A stretch of 64,000 bases of DNA, taken from contig NZ_CP126980.1 in the NCBI RefSeq assembly GCF_030252345.1, positions 5,781,501 to 5,845,500 of the forward strand. Reading direction: 5' to 3'. Shown here piece by piece: positions 50,833 through 63,148 of this stretch (the first letter of the stretch is position 1; every line of letters starts with the position of its first letter). This DNA comes from Actinoplanes oblitus. GTDB taxonomy: Bacteria > Actinomycetota > Actinomycetes > Mycobacteriales > Micromonosporaceae. Under the pieces are notes generated by a model. It did not search any database. It was not told the origin of the DNA and worked only from the letters and a program-made list of their open reading frames with translations. A program made the translations under genes and the position numbers.

Positions 50833-51094
50833 TCACTTCCCGAACCCCTCCACACCACATCCCCGCCGCAGTCCTCTCGCCGCCGTCGACAGCTCCGCGG
50901 ACGTCACCTCTGCCGTACCTCTTCTTCTCGGCCGGCTGGCCTTCGTTGAGCCCTGCCCTGCGCCCCCAGCTGGGCCTTCTTCTGCTGTGATCGATCTGTC
51001 CATTCCGGATTGAAGATCGAGTACTACGATGCGGACAGATCCCGGCCGAGCGCGGCCCGGATCGGCACGTTTCGCTCGCCCGAAGGAGGCGTCG

Positions 51095-51904
51095 GTGGCT
51101 GACCGGCGACACGCACTGGACCGGATCGACACGACCGTGGCGCATCCGGCCCGGCGCTACAACTACCTGCTGGGCGGGAAGGACAACTTCGCAGCGGACC
51201 GGGCCTCGGCCGAGGCGATCGAGGCCGCGATGCCGACGATCCGCTTGGCGGCCCTGGAGAACCGGGCCTTCCTGCAGCGTGCCGTGCAGTTCCTGGCCGA
51301 GCGCGGCATCCGGCAGTTCCTGGACATCGGCACCGGAATCCCGAGCGCGAACAACACTCACGAGGTGGCCCAGCGCATCGACCCGGCGGCCCGGATCGTC
51401 TACGTCGACAACGACCCGATCGTCCTCACCCACGCCCGTGCCCTCCTGACCAGCACCTCGGAGGGCACGACCGCCTACATCGACGCGGACCTGCGCGAGC
51501 CGCAGAGCATCCTCGACGACCCGGAGTTGCAGGCGACTCTCGACTTCACCCGGCCGATGGCGGTGATGCTGGTAGCCGTCCTGCACTTCATCCGCGACGA
51601 CGAGGACCCCCAGGGCATCGTGGACACTCTCATCGACGCCCTGCCCGCCGGCAGTTACGTAGTCGCCTCCCATTCCACCTGGGAATACCTCCCGTCTGAA
51701 GCAATCGAGCAGCTCGAAGCCGCCAACCCCGACGGCCGCTTCCGTGCCCGCACCGGCGAACAGCTGGAGAAACTCTTCTCCCGCCTGGACCTCATCGAGC
51801 CCGGTGTCCAGTCGGTGTCCCAGTGGTGGTCCGAGCAGGCCACCCAGCCCCGCCCTCCGATCGAGGACGTAGCCTTCAACGCCATCGTCGGCCAAGTCCG
51901 CTGA
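51095..51904 (+). CDS. S-adenosylmethionine-dependent methyltransferase, PF04672 (DUF574) type
   Basis: A 269-residue protein. RRYNYLLGGKDNFAADR near the start and QFLDIGTGIPSANNTHEVAQ, IVYVDNDPIVLTHARALL, MAVMLVAVLHFI are diagnostic of this large actinomycete methyltransferase family (PF04672). Members are abundant in Streptomyces and relatives; substrates are mostly unknown. The GTG at 51095 has a strong AAGGAGG at 51083-51089; an in-frame ATG at 51029 has none. The 262-bp gap before it shows no gene. Confidence 0.88.
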   Translation: MADRRHALDRIDTTVAHPARRYNYLLGGKDNFAADRASAEAIEAAMPTIRLAALENRAFLQRAVQFLAERGIRQFLDIGTGIPSANNTHEVAQRIDPAARIVYVDNDPIVLTHARALLTSTSEGTTAYIDADLREPQSILDDPELQATLDFTRPMAVMLVAVLHFIRDDEDPQGIVDTLIDALPAGSYVVASHSTWEYLPSEAIEQLEAANPDGRFRARTGEQLEKLFSRLDLIEPGVQSVSQWWSEQATQPRPPIEDVAFNAIVGQVR

Positions 51905-51962
51905 GCCGAAATCCCGACCACAGTCAAGCCGAGATCGGCGCGCCCCATCCAGCGGCCAGAAC

Positions 51963-52787
51963 TCAACTCGGGAAAAGCCACTCCAGGGCCGTGAGGGACT
52001 TCTCGACATAGCGAAACTTTTCGGTCTCGACGCCGTAGGCGAGGTCTTCGAGAACCCCGCACCGCGCGTAGAAAACGGCCCGCTCCGTCAACCTCCGATC
52101 CGTCGCGCACAGTGCGGCCGGCCCGAGGTCCCGATAGAGCCGACCGTGATCACAGGCCGGATCGACCAGGGCGGCGTCAGCCCAGTCGATGACGCCGGTG
52201 ACCTTGCCGGAGTCGTCGGCCAGGACGTGCTCGATGCCGAGGTCGTTGTGGGAGAACACGAGCTGATGATCGTCAATCGGTGGCTCGGCACGCAGAAACA
52301 CCTCGATCCTCTCGCGGTAGACCTCCGGCACATGCGCGGCGACGGCTGGATAGAGCGCAGCCGCCTCCCGTAACCACTCCCCCAGCGGCTCCTCGTCGGG
52401 GAGGGCCCCGGCCGGCCGGACGGCATGCAGTGCGGCGAGCAACTCACCGAGCACGGCGACGATCGGTTCGGCGTGCGCCATGCGGAACCCCTGTGGCAGC
52501 TCCAACAACGGCACACCGGGAAGCTTGTAGTAGGCCAGGCAGCTGCGCTCCGGCAGTACAAAGGCTGGACTCGGCACCGCAACGGTTGCGACCGCCGCGA
52601 CCGCAGCCAGGATGCCTGCCTCGCGCGCCGTCCCCTCCGGGTCGTGGGACCTGCGAACGCGTACGATCAGGTGGCCGTTGATCTCGAAGGCATAGTTGTC
52701 CAGCCCGTCGCCGAGCGGCACCACCGAGTCGATCTCGTAGTCGGGCATCCCTAAGCCGACGATATCGCGAACCTCCGCCTCGTCCAT
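51963..52787 (-). CDS. Aminoglycoside phosphotransferase-family kinase
   Basis: A 274-residue APH/ChoK-fold protein. GDGLDNYAFEINGHLIVRV is the N-lobe nucleotide loop with Lys replaced by Arg; FSHNDLGIEHVLADDSGKVTGVIDWADAALVDPACD holds the catalytic Asp (HND) and the DxD metal site (IDWADAA). Classical APHs have HGDxxxxN; the Asn is His here, as in several actinomycete APH-like enzymes of unknown substrate. It may phosphorylate an antibiotic, sugar or choline-like alcohol. No resistance island surrounds it. Confidence 0.82.
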   Translation of the reverse strand: MDEAEVRDIVGLGMPDYEIDSVVPLGDGLDNYAFEINGHLIVRVRRSHDPEGTAREAGILAAVAAVATVAVPSPAFVLPERSCLAYYKLPGVPLLELPQGFRMAHAEPIVAVLGELLAALHAVRPAGALPDEEPLGEWLREAAALYPAVAAHVPEVYRERIEVFLRAEPPIDDHQLVFSHNDLGIEHVLADDSGKVTGVIDWADAALVDPACDHGRLYRDLGPAALCATDRRLTERAVFYARCGVLEDLAYGVETEKFRYVEKSLTALEWLFPS

Positions 52788-52935
52788 GGACTCATCGTGG
52801 CAGGACCAACCCGCCGAAGCGGTGCCTAGTGGTCCCGCCTGCGAGACGGTCCACCGCGCGACTTGTCGTGCACACCGACAGCGCTCCATGGCCTTCCCGT
52901 GCGACCGGCTCGACCGCAGCGGCCGGGCGAGGCAC

Positions 52936-53280
52936 TCAGGTGGCCTGTGGCCCCAGCACGCTGGGGCCGGGAACAGGTGCCGGCTCTTTGAGCTCGACGA
53001 AGATCGAATGGGTCGCCGTGTCGCCGATGTTGAGCCCGGCATGCTCCTGCGCGCCGAGCCAGCGCACCACCCCCGCCGGCAGCTCCACCTCGACCTCCTG
53101 GTCACCGTTGCTGATCCGCCGGCGGAAGGAACTCAACGTGAACATCACGCTGTCGGGATGGCGATGCGGGTGGGTCTGATCGCCGGGAGCGTCCCGGTAC
53201 TCCAGGACTCGGACCCGCTCATTTTCGAAGACCACCTTGTAGAACTCCGGGTCGGTGACGGCCGGGTCTTCGGCGCTCAT
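52936..53280 (-). CDS. Cupin-domain protein
   Basis: A 114-residue single cupin: VRVLEYRDAPGDQTHPHRHPDSVMFTLSSFRRRI holds the metal-binding His cluster (HPHRHPD), and VVRWLGAQEHAGLNIGDTATHSIFVELKEP the second motif. It could be a small oxygenase/isomerase or a ligand-binding protein. The ATG has AAGGAGG upstream. It is divergent to a TetR regulator across 41 bp, so it is probably that regulator's target. Confidence 0.82.
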   Translation of the reverse strand: MSAEDPAVTDPEFYKVVFENERVRVLEYRDAPGDQTHPHRHPDSVMFTLSSFRRRISNGDQEVEVELPAGVVRWLGAQEHAGLNIGDTATHSIFVELKEPAPVPGPSVLGPQAT

Positions 53281-53309
53281 GGCATCCTCCTTGGCTTCGT
53301 TCGTGGGAT

Positions 53310-53315
53310 TACGGT
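53310..53315 (+). promoter_or_regulatory. Leaderless -10 of the TetR gene
   Basis: TACGGT lies 6 nt upstream of the ATG at 53322, in the 41-bp gap to the divergent cupin gene. Confidence 0.55.
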
Positions 53316-53321
53316 ACCATC

Positions 53322-54077
53322 ATGGGCATGGCGATGCCATATGAGACGACCGGCCGGACCCGGCAGAAATCACGCACCCGACAGGCACTGATCGACGCGA
53401 CCCGCGAGCTGCTGGCCGGCGGACAGACACCCCGGGTGGAGGACGCGGCTGCTCACTCGGGCATCTCCCGCACCACCGCTTATCGCTATTTCGCCAACCA
53501 GCGCGCACTGCTGCTGGCCACCCAGCCGGAAATCCATCCGGACACGCTGCTCGGCCCGGAGGCGCCCACCGATCCGCGCGACCGGCTGGACGCCTTCATG
53601 GCCGCCTTCAGCCAATACAACTTGCAGTGGCAACCCCAGCTCCGATCCGCCCTGCGCCTCTCCCTGGAGCCCACCTTTCGTGGAGCCAGCCATGAGCCAT
53701 CGACAGCACCATCACCCCCGAGCCAACCGGCCCCTCCGGCGCACGACGCCGCGGCCACCGAGCCCGGGCGACCGCTTCTCCGGCAGGGCCGGGCCGTCGC
53801 CTGGATCGAGGACGCGCTCGCCCCACTGGAGCACAGCCACCCGCGCGTCGACCGCCATCGGCTCGCCATCGCCATCCGGTCGGCCACCGGCATCGAGTCG
53901 TTGATCTGGCTGCAGGACGTCGCCGGCCAGAGCCCGGCCGAGGCCGCCGAAACGGTCCGCCACACCGCCCGGGCGCTCCTCGACGCCGCGTTGCGCCAGA
54001 GCCTCGATCACGCGGACCCAACACCCGAAGCCGCTGATGCCGCAGGCAAAGGCGCTCCCTCTTCACGAAGCAGGTGA
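53322..54077 (+). CDS. TetR family regulator
   Basis: A 251-residue TetR protein, longer than average. The HTH is RQALIDATRELLAGGQTPRVEDAAAHSGISRTTAYRYFANQ. The central region contains a Ser/Pro/Ala-rich linker (STAPSPPSQPAPPAHDAAATEPGR, about residues 127-150) within the ligand domain, possibly another low-complexity expansion. The start is supported by a leaderless -10 and is the first of three in-frame ATGs. It is divergent to the cupin gene. Confidence 0.87.
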   Translation: MGMAMPYETTGRTRQKSRTRQALIDATRELLAGGQTPRVEDAAAHSGISRTTAYRYFANQRALLLATQPEIHPDTLLGPEAPTDPRDRLDAFMAAFSQYNLQWQPQLRSALRLSLEPTFRGASHEPSTAPSPPSQPAPPAHDAAATEPGRPLLRQGRAVAWIEDALAPLEHSHPRVDRHRLAIAIRSATGIESLIWLQDVAGQSPAEAAETVRHTARALLDAALRQSLDHADPTPEAADAAGKGAPSSRSR

Positions 54078-54179
54078 AGGCGCTTCCTCATGACAAGATC
54101 TGTCGGTGTAGCTGGGGTTTCCCGGGGCGATGTCCGAGCGGCGGGTGCGGCACCTGGGCGGTGAAGGCGGCTGGCACGC

Positions 54180-54640
54180 CTGTGGGTTTCGCGCGGCGCG
54201 CTGTCGGCCGGCTGATCCTGCCGGTGGGCCGACCTCACGCCACGGGGCCGGTCGCCGGAGGACAGCCGACACACACCCGGACCGCGCACGGCACGCTGCC
54301 AACCGGCCGATCCTGCCGGTAGGCCGACCTCACGCCACGGGGCCGGTCGCCGGAGGACAGCCGACACACACCCGGACCGCGCACGGCACACTGCCAACCG
54401 GCCGATCCTGCCGGTAGGCCGACCTCACATTACGAGGCGGCCATCGGAGGACGGCCGACACCGCATCCGGACCGCGCGGCGTGCTGCCGACCGGCCGATC
54501 CTGCCCGTGGGGCGCTCACACAACGAGACGGTCGCCGGAGGACGGCCGACACACACCCGGACCGCGCGCGGCACGCTGCGAGCCGGCCGAGCCTGCCGAT
54601 GGGCCGACCGCACGCTACGGAGCGGTCATCTGGGCGATCA
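54180..54640. repeat. 92-95 bp tandem array merging with the FAD oxidoreductase 3' end
   Basis: GATCCTGCC-type boundaries occur at 54214, 54309, 54404 and 54497, and a diverged one at 54589. The last unit runs into the 3' end of the oxidoreductase gene (minus strand): its ACCGCTCCGTAGCGTG, stop included, aligns with CCCCGTGGCGTGAGG in the copies. The rest of 54078-54614 holds no gene. Confidence 0.85.
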
Positions 54641-55691
54641 TGCGGACCGACTGCTCGACGGTGTCGAAGCCGCGCGGGAGCATCACCTTCTCGTAAGCGG
54701 CCACGGCTTCGAGCAGTGGCTTTCCGGCGAGCAGCTCGCCGGCGAGGGTGGCGGCGTCCTGCAGCGCGGTGTTGGCACCGACCCCGCCGGCCGGCGGCAT
54801 GGTGTGCACGGCGTCGCCGAGCAGGGTCACCGGGCCGGTGGGCCAGGCGTCGACACGGTCACTGGCTCGGATGGCGATCGGGAAGAAGGAGGTGCTGTCG
54901 GCGTACGCAATGATCTTCTGAATCTCCGGGTGCCAGTCGGCGGTCGCGTCGGCAACGGTCCGCCAGAGTTCCGCCGAGTCGTGCTGTCGCCGGTCGAAAC
55001 GGTCCGCGGCCGCGACGAGGGCGATCATCAAGTAGCCGGGGCGGCCGTCGCGGAAACGCATCGGTGCGAAGCCGGCGCCGAAGCCCTTCCGGTCGGCGAC
55101 CCAGCAGAAGCCGCGCTCGAAGTCCGGCGGAAGCGGCGCCCCGGGCAGCGGCATCCGGCCATAGACGCAGCGGATGCCGAGGTCCCGCGGCGCCACCCCG
55201 GGCAGAAGTCGCCGGCGCACCGCGGAACCGACACCGTCCGCGCCGACCAGCAGGTCTCCCTCGTCGAAGCCGATGCTCACCCGGCCGGCCGGAGTGATCT
55301 CATAGCCGGTCACCGGCCGGCCGAAGAACACCACTTCCTCCAGGCCGGTGAGCAGGCCCTGCCGGAACGCGTCCCGGTCCACGTTGGTGAGTTCGCTGTC
55401 CGGAACGCCGGGGAACTCCTGAGCGTGCACCTGGCGCAACTCGTGCGTGAAGGAGGCGACCAGGTCGCCGTTGACGCCGCCGGTGTCACGCACCCGGTCG
55501 AGCACCGCGGTCGGCAGGCAGGCCCGCAGACCCGCGTTCCCGTTCGGGTCGACGTGCAGCCGATAGCCCTGGTTGCGGCTGCGCGGGCTGGGCTCCCGCT
55601 CGTAGACGGCGACGTCGAGGCCGCCCTGTCGTAGTGCCTGGGCGAGTGCGAGACCACCGATCCCGGCGCCGCTGATGAGGATGCGCGTCAT
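54615..55691 (-). CDS. FAD-dependent oxidoreductase (aromatic hydroxylase-like)
   Basis: A 358-residue flavoprotein: MTRILISGAGIGGLALAQALRQGGLDVAVYERE (FAD GxGxxG), LLVGADGVGSAVRRRLLP (DG motif) and VTLLGDAVHTMPPAGGVGANTALQDA (GD motif). It probably hydroxylates an aromatic or antibiotic compound. TACCGT at 55699-55704 is 7 nt upstream of the chosen ATG; the frame is open to 55754. It is divergent to a TetR gene that probably regulates it. Its 3' end has seeded a long tandem array. Confidence 0.88.
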   Translation of the reverse strand: MTRILISGAGIGGLALAQALRQGGLDVAVYEREPSPRSRNQGYRLHVDPNGNAGLRACLPTAVLDRVRDTGGVNGDLVASFTHELRQVHAQEFPGVPDSELTNVDRDAFRQGLLTGLEEVVFFGRPVTGYEITPAGRVSIGFDEGDLLVGADGVGSAVRRRLLPGVAPRDLGIRCVYGRMPLPGAPLPPDFERGFCWVADRKGFGAGFAPMRFRDGRPGYLMIALVAAADRFDRRQHDSAELWRTVADATADWHPEIQKIIAYADSTSFFPIAIRASDRVDAWPTGPVTLLGDAVHTMPPAGGVGANTALQDAATLAGELLAGKPLLEAVAAYEKVMLPRGFDTVEQSVRMIAQMTAP

Positions 55692-55698
55692 GCCGGGC

Positions 55699-55767
55699 AC
55701 GGTATCAACCAGATGCATGATTCTGTCAATCAGATGATTACTTGACTGTCTCAAGCGGCTGTATGAT
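55699..55767. promoter_or_regulatory. Divergent leaderless promoters of the FAD oxidoreductase and TetR genes
   Basis: Minus strand: TACCGT (55699-55704), 7 nt from the ATG at 55691. Plus strand: TATGAT (55762-55767), 6 nt from the GTG at 55774, with TTGACT at 55742-55747. The A/T-rich middle (CATGATTCTGTCAATCAGATG) may hold the TetR operator. Confidence 0.55.
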
Positions 55768-55773
55768 CAGCGC

Positions 55774-56415
55774 GTGCCGTCATCAAGTCCGCGCAGGTCA
55801 CCCGGCGCGCAGGAGCGTCAGCGCGATCCCGAGCGCACCCGGCAGCGGATTCTCGAGGCCGCCTCCGCCGAGTTCGCCGAGCATGGCTACGCCGGCGCGC
55901 GCACCCGGGCGATCGCCGCCCGCGCCGGGGTCAACCAGCAGCTGGTGTCGTATTACTTCGGGGGCAAGGAAGGCCTGTACCGGGCCATGTCCGAGCAGTG
56001 GGAGCGGCGGCGGGCGGAGCTGTCCCCGCCGGGCGTCTCGCTGCCGGAGCAACTGCGCGCCTACGCCCTGGAGGCGCTGCGCAGCCCGGAGGGTGTCCGG
56101 ATGTTCGCCTGGAGCGGCTTGCAGTATTCCGGGCCGGAGCAGGACCCGGACCGCGAGTCGCGGACCCGGATGCTGCAGGGCGGCGTCGACCATCTGCGCG
56201 CCATGCGGGCGGCGGGGCGGTTGCCGGCCGAGGTGGATCCGGCCTGCCTGCAGGTGATGCTGATGGCCGCGTGCATGGCGACCACCACGCTGCCGCACGT
56301 GATCGAGGGGCTGTGCGGGACGGATCCGCGGTCGCCGGAGTTCGTCGAGCACTTCGCCGATCAGGTGGCGGTGATGGCTCGCCTGCTGGGACTGGACGAG
56401 GCTCCGGCGGGCTGA
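55774..56415 (+). CDS. TetR family regulator
   Basis: A 213-residue protein with a textbook TetR HTH (TRQRILEAASAEFAEHGYAGARTRAIAARAGVNQQLVSYYFGGKEGLYRAM) and an all-helical C-domain ending MARLLGLDEAPAG. The GTG start is supported by a TATGAT box 6 nt upstream. It is divergent to the FAD oxidoreductase, its probable target. The QQLVSYYFGGKEGLY form is common in regulators of fatty-acid or antibiotic-related genes. Confidence 0.9.
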   Translation: MPSSSPRRSPGAQERQRDPERTRQRILEAASAEFAEHGYAGARTRAIAARAGVNQQLVSYYFGGKEGLYRAMSEQWERRRAELSPPGVSLPEQLRAYALEALRSPEGVRMFAWSGLQYSGPEQDPDRESRTRMLQGGVDHLRAMRAAGRLPAEVDPACLQVMLMAACMATTTLPHVIEGLCGTDPRSPEFVEHFADQVAVMARLLGLDEAPAG

Positions 56416-56791
56416 GTCCGGCCGAATCGCCGCCAACCCGGCCAAACCTGGGCACTTCACGCCCATAATCGAACGCGGGACGAAGATCACTGGCGGCCTG
56501 AGGGAGAGACGCGCGGAAGAGGCGACGCCCGAAGAAGCCGCACAGAGGAAACGGCACAGAAGAAGCAGCACGGACGAAAGGGCACGGAAGGGACCGCGCC
56601 CAAGAAGCGGCTGGCCAGAAGCGGCACGGGAGGAACCGCGCGGACGGCAGCCGCGAGAGAGGACGCGGAAGCAGGCGAGGACCGGCTGCCGAGACCGGCA
56701 AGGTTTCCGGAACGGTGCGGAATCAGGGCGAGTCCTCAGCACGGTCGGCGGCTGACCGATCACCGAGCATGGTGGCGAAGTGAGGAGGACG
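56416..56791. other. Purine-rich spacer upstream of the GGDEF-EAL gene
   Basis: No gene is seen. Bases about 56495-56680 are strongly A/G-skewed on the plus strand, made of degenerate repeats such as GAAGAAGC, CGGCACAGAAG and GGCACGGAAGGG. The right end carries GAGGAGG, the ribosome site of the next gene. Confidence 0.5.
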
Positions 56792-61384
<4,593 letters not shown>

Positions 61385-61390
61385 AACGCG

Positions 61391-61413
61391 ATCGTACCGA
61401 ACACGTTCGTACG
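61391..61413. promoter_or_regulatory. TetR promoter and imperfect palindrome
   Basis: The minus-strand TACGAT -10 (61391-61396) is overlapped by CGTACCGAAC-ac-GTTCGTACG, an inverted repeat with one unmatched base. Confidence 0.55.
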
Positions 61414-61509
61414 CCGCCAGCTGGTTACTCTTCGGGTAGTTGACAATTCCGTCGCGCCCGGCGACAGTCTTCCGGCACCCCGGAAGATCACACAGCTTGG
61501 AGCACCTGG

Positions 61510-62712
61510 ATGGCACGCCGCCCGATCGCTGTTCTCGCAGGTGCGGTGGCAGCCACGCTCCTCGCCGCCGGGATCGGCACCGCTGACGCGGCGACCACCA
61601 CCGGCATCGCCGCACCGGCCGCCGGGACCGGCTTCCACCACCCGGGGGTCCTGGTCAGCCAGGCTCAGCTCGACTTCGTGAAGGGCAAGGTCAAGGCCGG
61701 CGCCCAGCCGTGGAAGAAGGCCTATGACGCGATGATGGCGAGCCCGTCCGCGTCTCTGGACTACACGCCGACGCCGGTCAAGGTGGTGGAGTGCGGGCCG
61801 TACTCGCAACCGGACGTCGGCTGCGGCGCCGAGCGCCGCGACGCCTTCGCGGCCTACACCCTCGCGCTGGTCTGGTCGCTGACCGGCGACGATCGGTACG
61901 CCAAACGCGCGATCACCGTCATGGACGCCTGGTCGGGGACCATCACCGCGCACACGAACAGCAACGACGCGCTGCAGTCCTCGTGGAGCGCGTCGGTCTG
62001 GCCCCGGGCCGCCGAGATCATCAAGTACCGGTACCGGGCCTGGCCGAACGCGGCCCGCTTCGCCACCATGCTGCGCGCGGTCTACCTGCCGATGGCGCAG
62101 GCCGACCGCTCGTCCTGGAACGGCAACTGGGAGCTGACCCAGCTGGAAGCCACCGTCGGGATCGCTGTCCACCTCGACGACCGGGCGCTCTACGACCGGG
62201 CGATCGCCCGGTTCCGCAAGCGGGTCCCCGCCTACATCTACCTGACCTCGGACGGCGCCCTCCCGAAGCCGCCGCCGACGACCACCATCGACACCCGCGC
62301 CGAGATCGTCAAGTACTGGTACGACCAGACGACGTTCGTGGACGGGATCGCGCAGGAGACGTGCCGCGACTTCACCCACACCGGTTACGGGGTGGCCGCG
62401 ATCAGTCACATCGCGGAGACCAGCCGGATCCAGGGCCGCGACCTCTACCCCGAGGTGAAGGACCGGCTGCGCCACGCCATGGGATTCCTGTCCCGCTACG
62501 CGACCGGCGACCTGCCGGCCTGGCTGTGCGGCGGCAAGGTGGCGAACCGCTGGGTGGGTCCGGTGACCGAGGTCGGCTTCAACGCCCTGCACAACCGGAT
62601 GGGCGTCCAGATGCCGGCCACCGAGAAGCTGACGTTGTCGCAGCGCCCGGCCGGCGACAACAACCTGATGTCCGCCTGGGAAACCCTCACCCACGCGAAC
62701 AACCCGGCGTGA
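61510..62712 (+). CDS. Secreted alginate lyase-family polysaccharide lyase
   Basis: A 400-residue protein with a cleavable Sec signal (residues 1-27, ending ATLLAAGIGTADA). The all-alpha domain is of the PL5/alginate-lyase type (PF05426): WPRAAEIIKYRYRAW, RSSWNGNWELTQLEATVGIAVHLDD and FVDGIAQETCRDFTHTGYGVAAI carry the conserved Asn, Trp, Arg, His and Tyr around the active site. Substrate could be alginate or another uronic-acid polysaccharide. The ATG has GGAG upstream. A strong hairpin follows the stop. Confidence 0.9.
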   Translation: MARRPIAVLAGAVAATLLAAGIGTADAATTTGIAAPAAGTGFHHPGVLVSQAQLDFVKGKVKAGAQPWKKAYDAMMASPSASLDYTPTPVKVVECGPYSQPDVGCGAERRDAFAAYTLALVWSLTGDDRYAKRAITVMDAWSGTITAHTNSNDALQSSWSASVWPRAAEIIKYRYRAWPNAARFATMLRAVYLPMAQADRSSWNGNWELTQLEATVGIAVHLDDRALYDRAIARFRKRVPAYIYLTSDGALPKPPPTTTIDTRAEIVKYWYDQTTFVDGIAQETCRDFTHTGYGVAAISHIAETSRIQGRDLYPEVKDRLRHAMGFLSRYATGDLPAWLCGGKVANRWVGPVTEVGFNALHNRMGVQMPATEKLTLSQRPAGDNNLMSAWETLTHANNPA

Positions 62713-62726
62713 CGTCCGGGCACCGG

Positions 62727-62757
62727 CACCCGCCGCCGGCTCGGCCGGCGACGGGTG
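62727..62757. terminator. Bidirectional hairpin after the alginate lyase gene
   Basis: CACCCGCCGCCGGC pairs with GCCGGCGACGGGTG around TCG (13 of 14 positions), between convergent genes. Confidence 0.7.
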
Positions 62758-62763
62758 GGTGGG

Positions 62764-63101
62764 TCAGCCGTTGAACCTGGCGGGGTGCGGGCCGGTGCGG
62801 CCGTCTCGCTCCAGGGCGTCCAGGGCGTCGAGTTCGGCGCCGGTGAGAGTGAAGCCGAAGACGTCGGCATTGGCGGCGATGCGCGCCGGGGTGACGGACT
62901 TCGGGATGACGATGCGGCCCTGCTGGAGGTGCCAGCGCAGGACCACCTGGGCCGGGGTGACGCTGTGCGCCCCGGCGGCGGTCACCACCGCCGGCTCGGT
63001 CAGCACGGCGCCCTGTCGGCGTCCGGGATCTGGAAGACGCCGAAGCCCAGCTGCGGGATCTCGACGCCGTTGTTGAGCGTGACGGTGGGGATGTCGGTCA
63101 T
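62764..63101 (-). pseudogene. Aldo/keto reductase with an internal deletion
   Basis: The first frame, starting at 63101 with GAAGGA upstream, reads MTDIPTVTLNNGVEIPQLGF and then GVFQIPDAD before running into a TGA. The remaining family C-terminus (QGAVLTEPAVV...TPAQVVLRWHLQQGRIVIPKS...) continues in another frame to 62764. About 170 codons including the catalytic Asp/Tyr/Lys/His are missing. It looks like a single internal deletion in an AKR5/YvgN-type gene, or an assembly collapse. Confidence 0.82.
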
Positions 63102-63148
63102 TGTTGTCCTTCGACGCTGGATCGGGGGGTACGGGAACGAGTCGCGGA

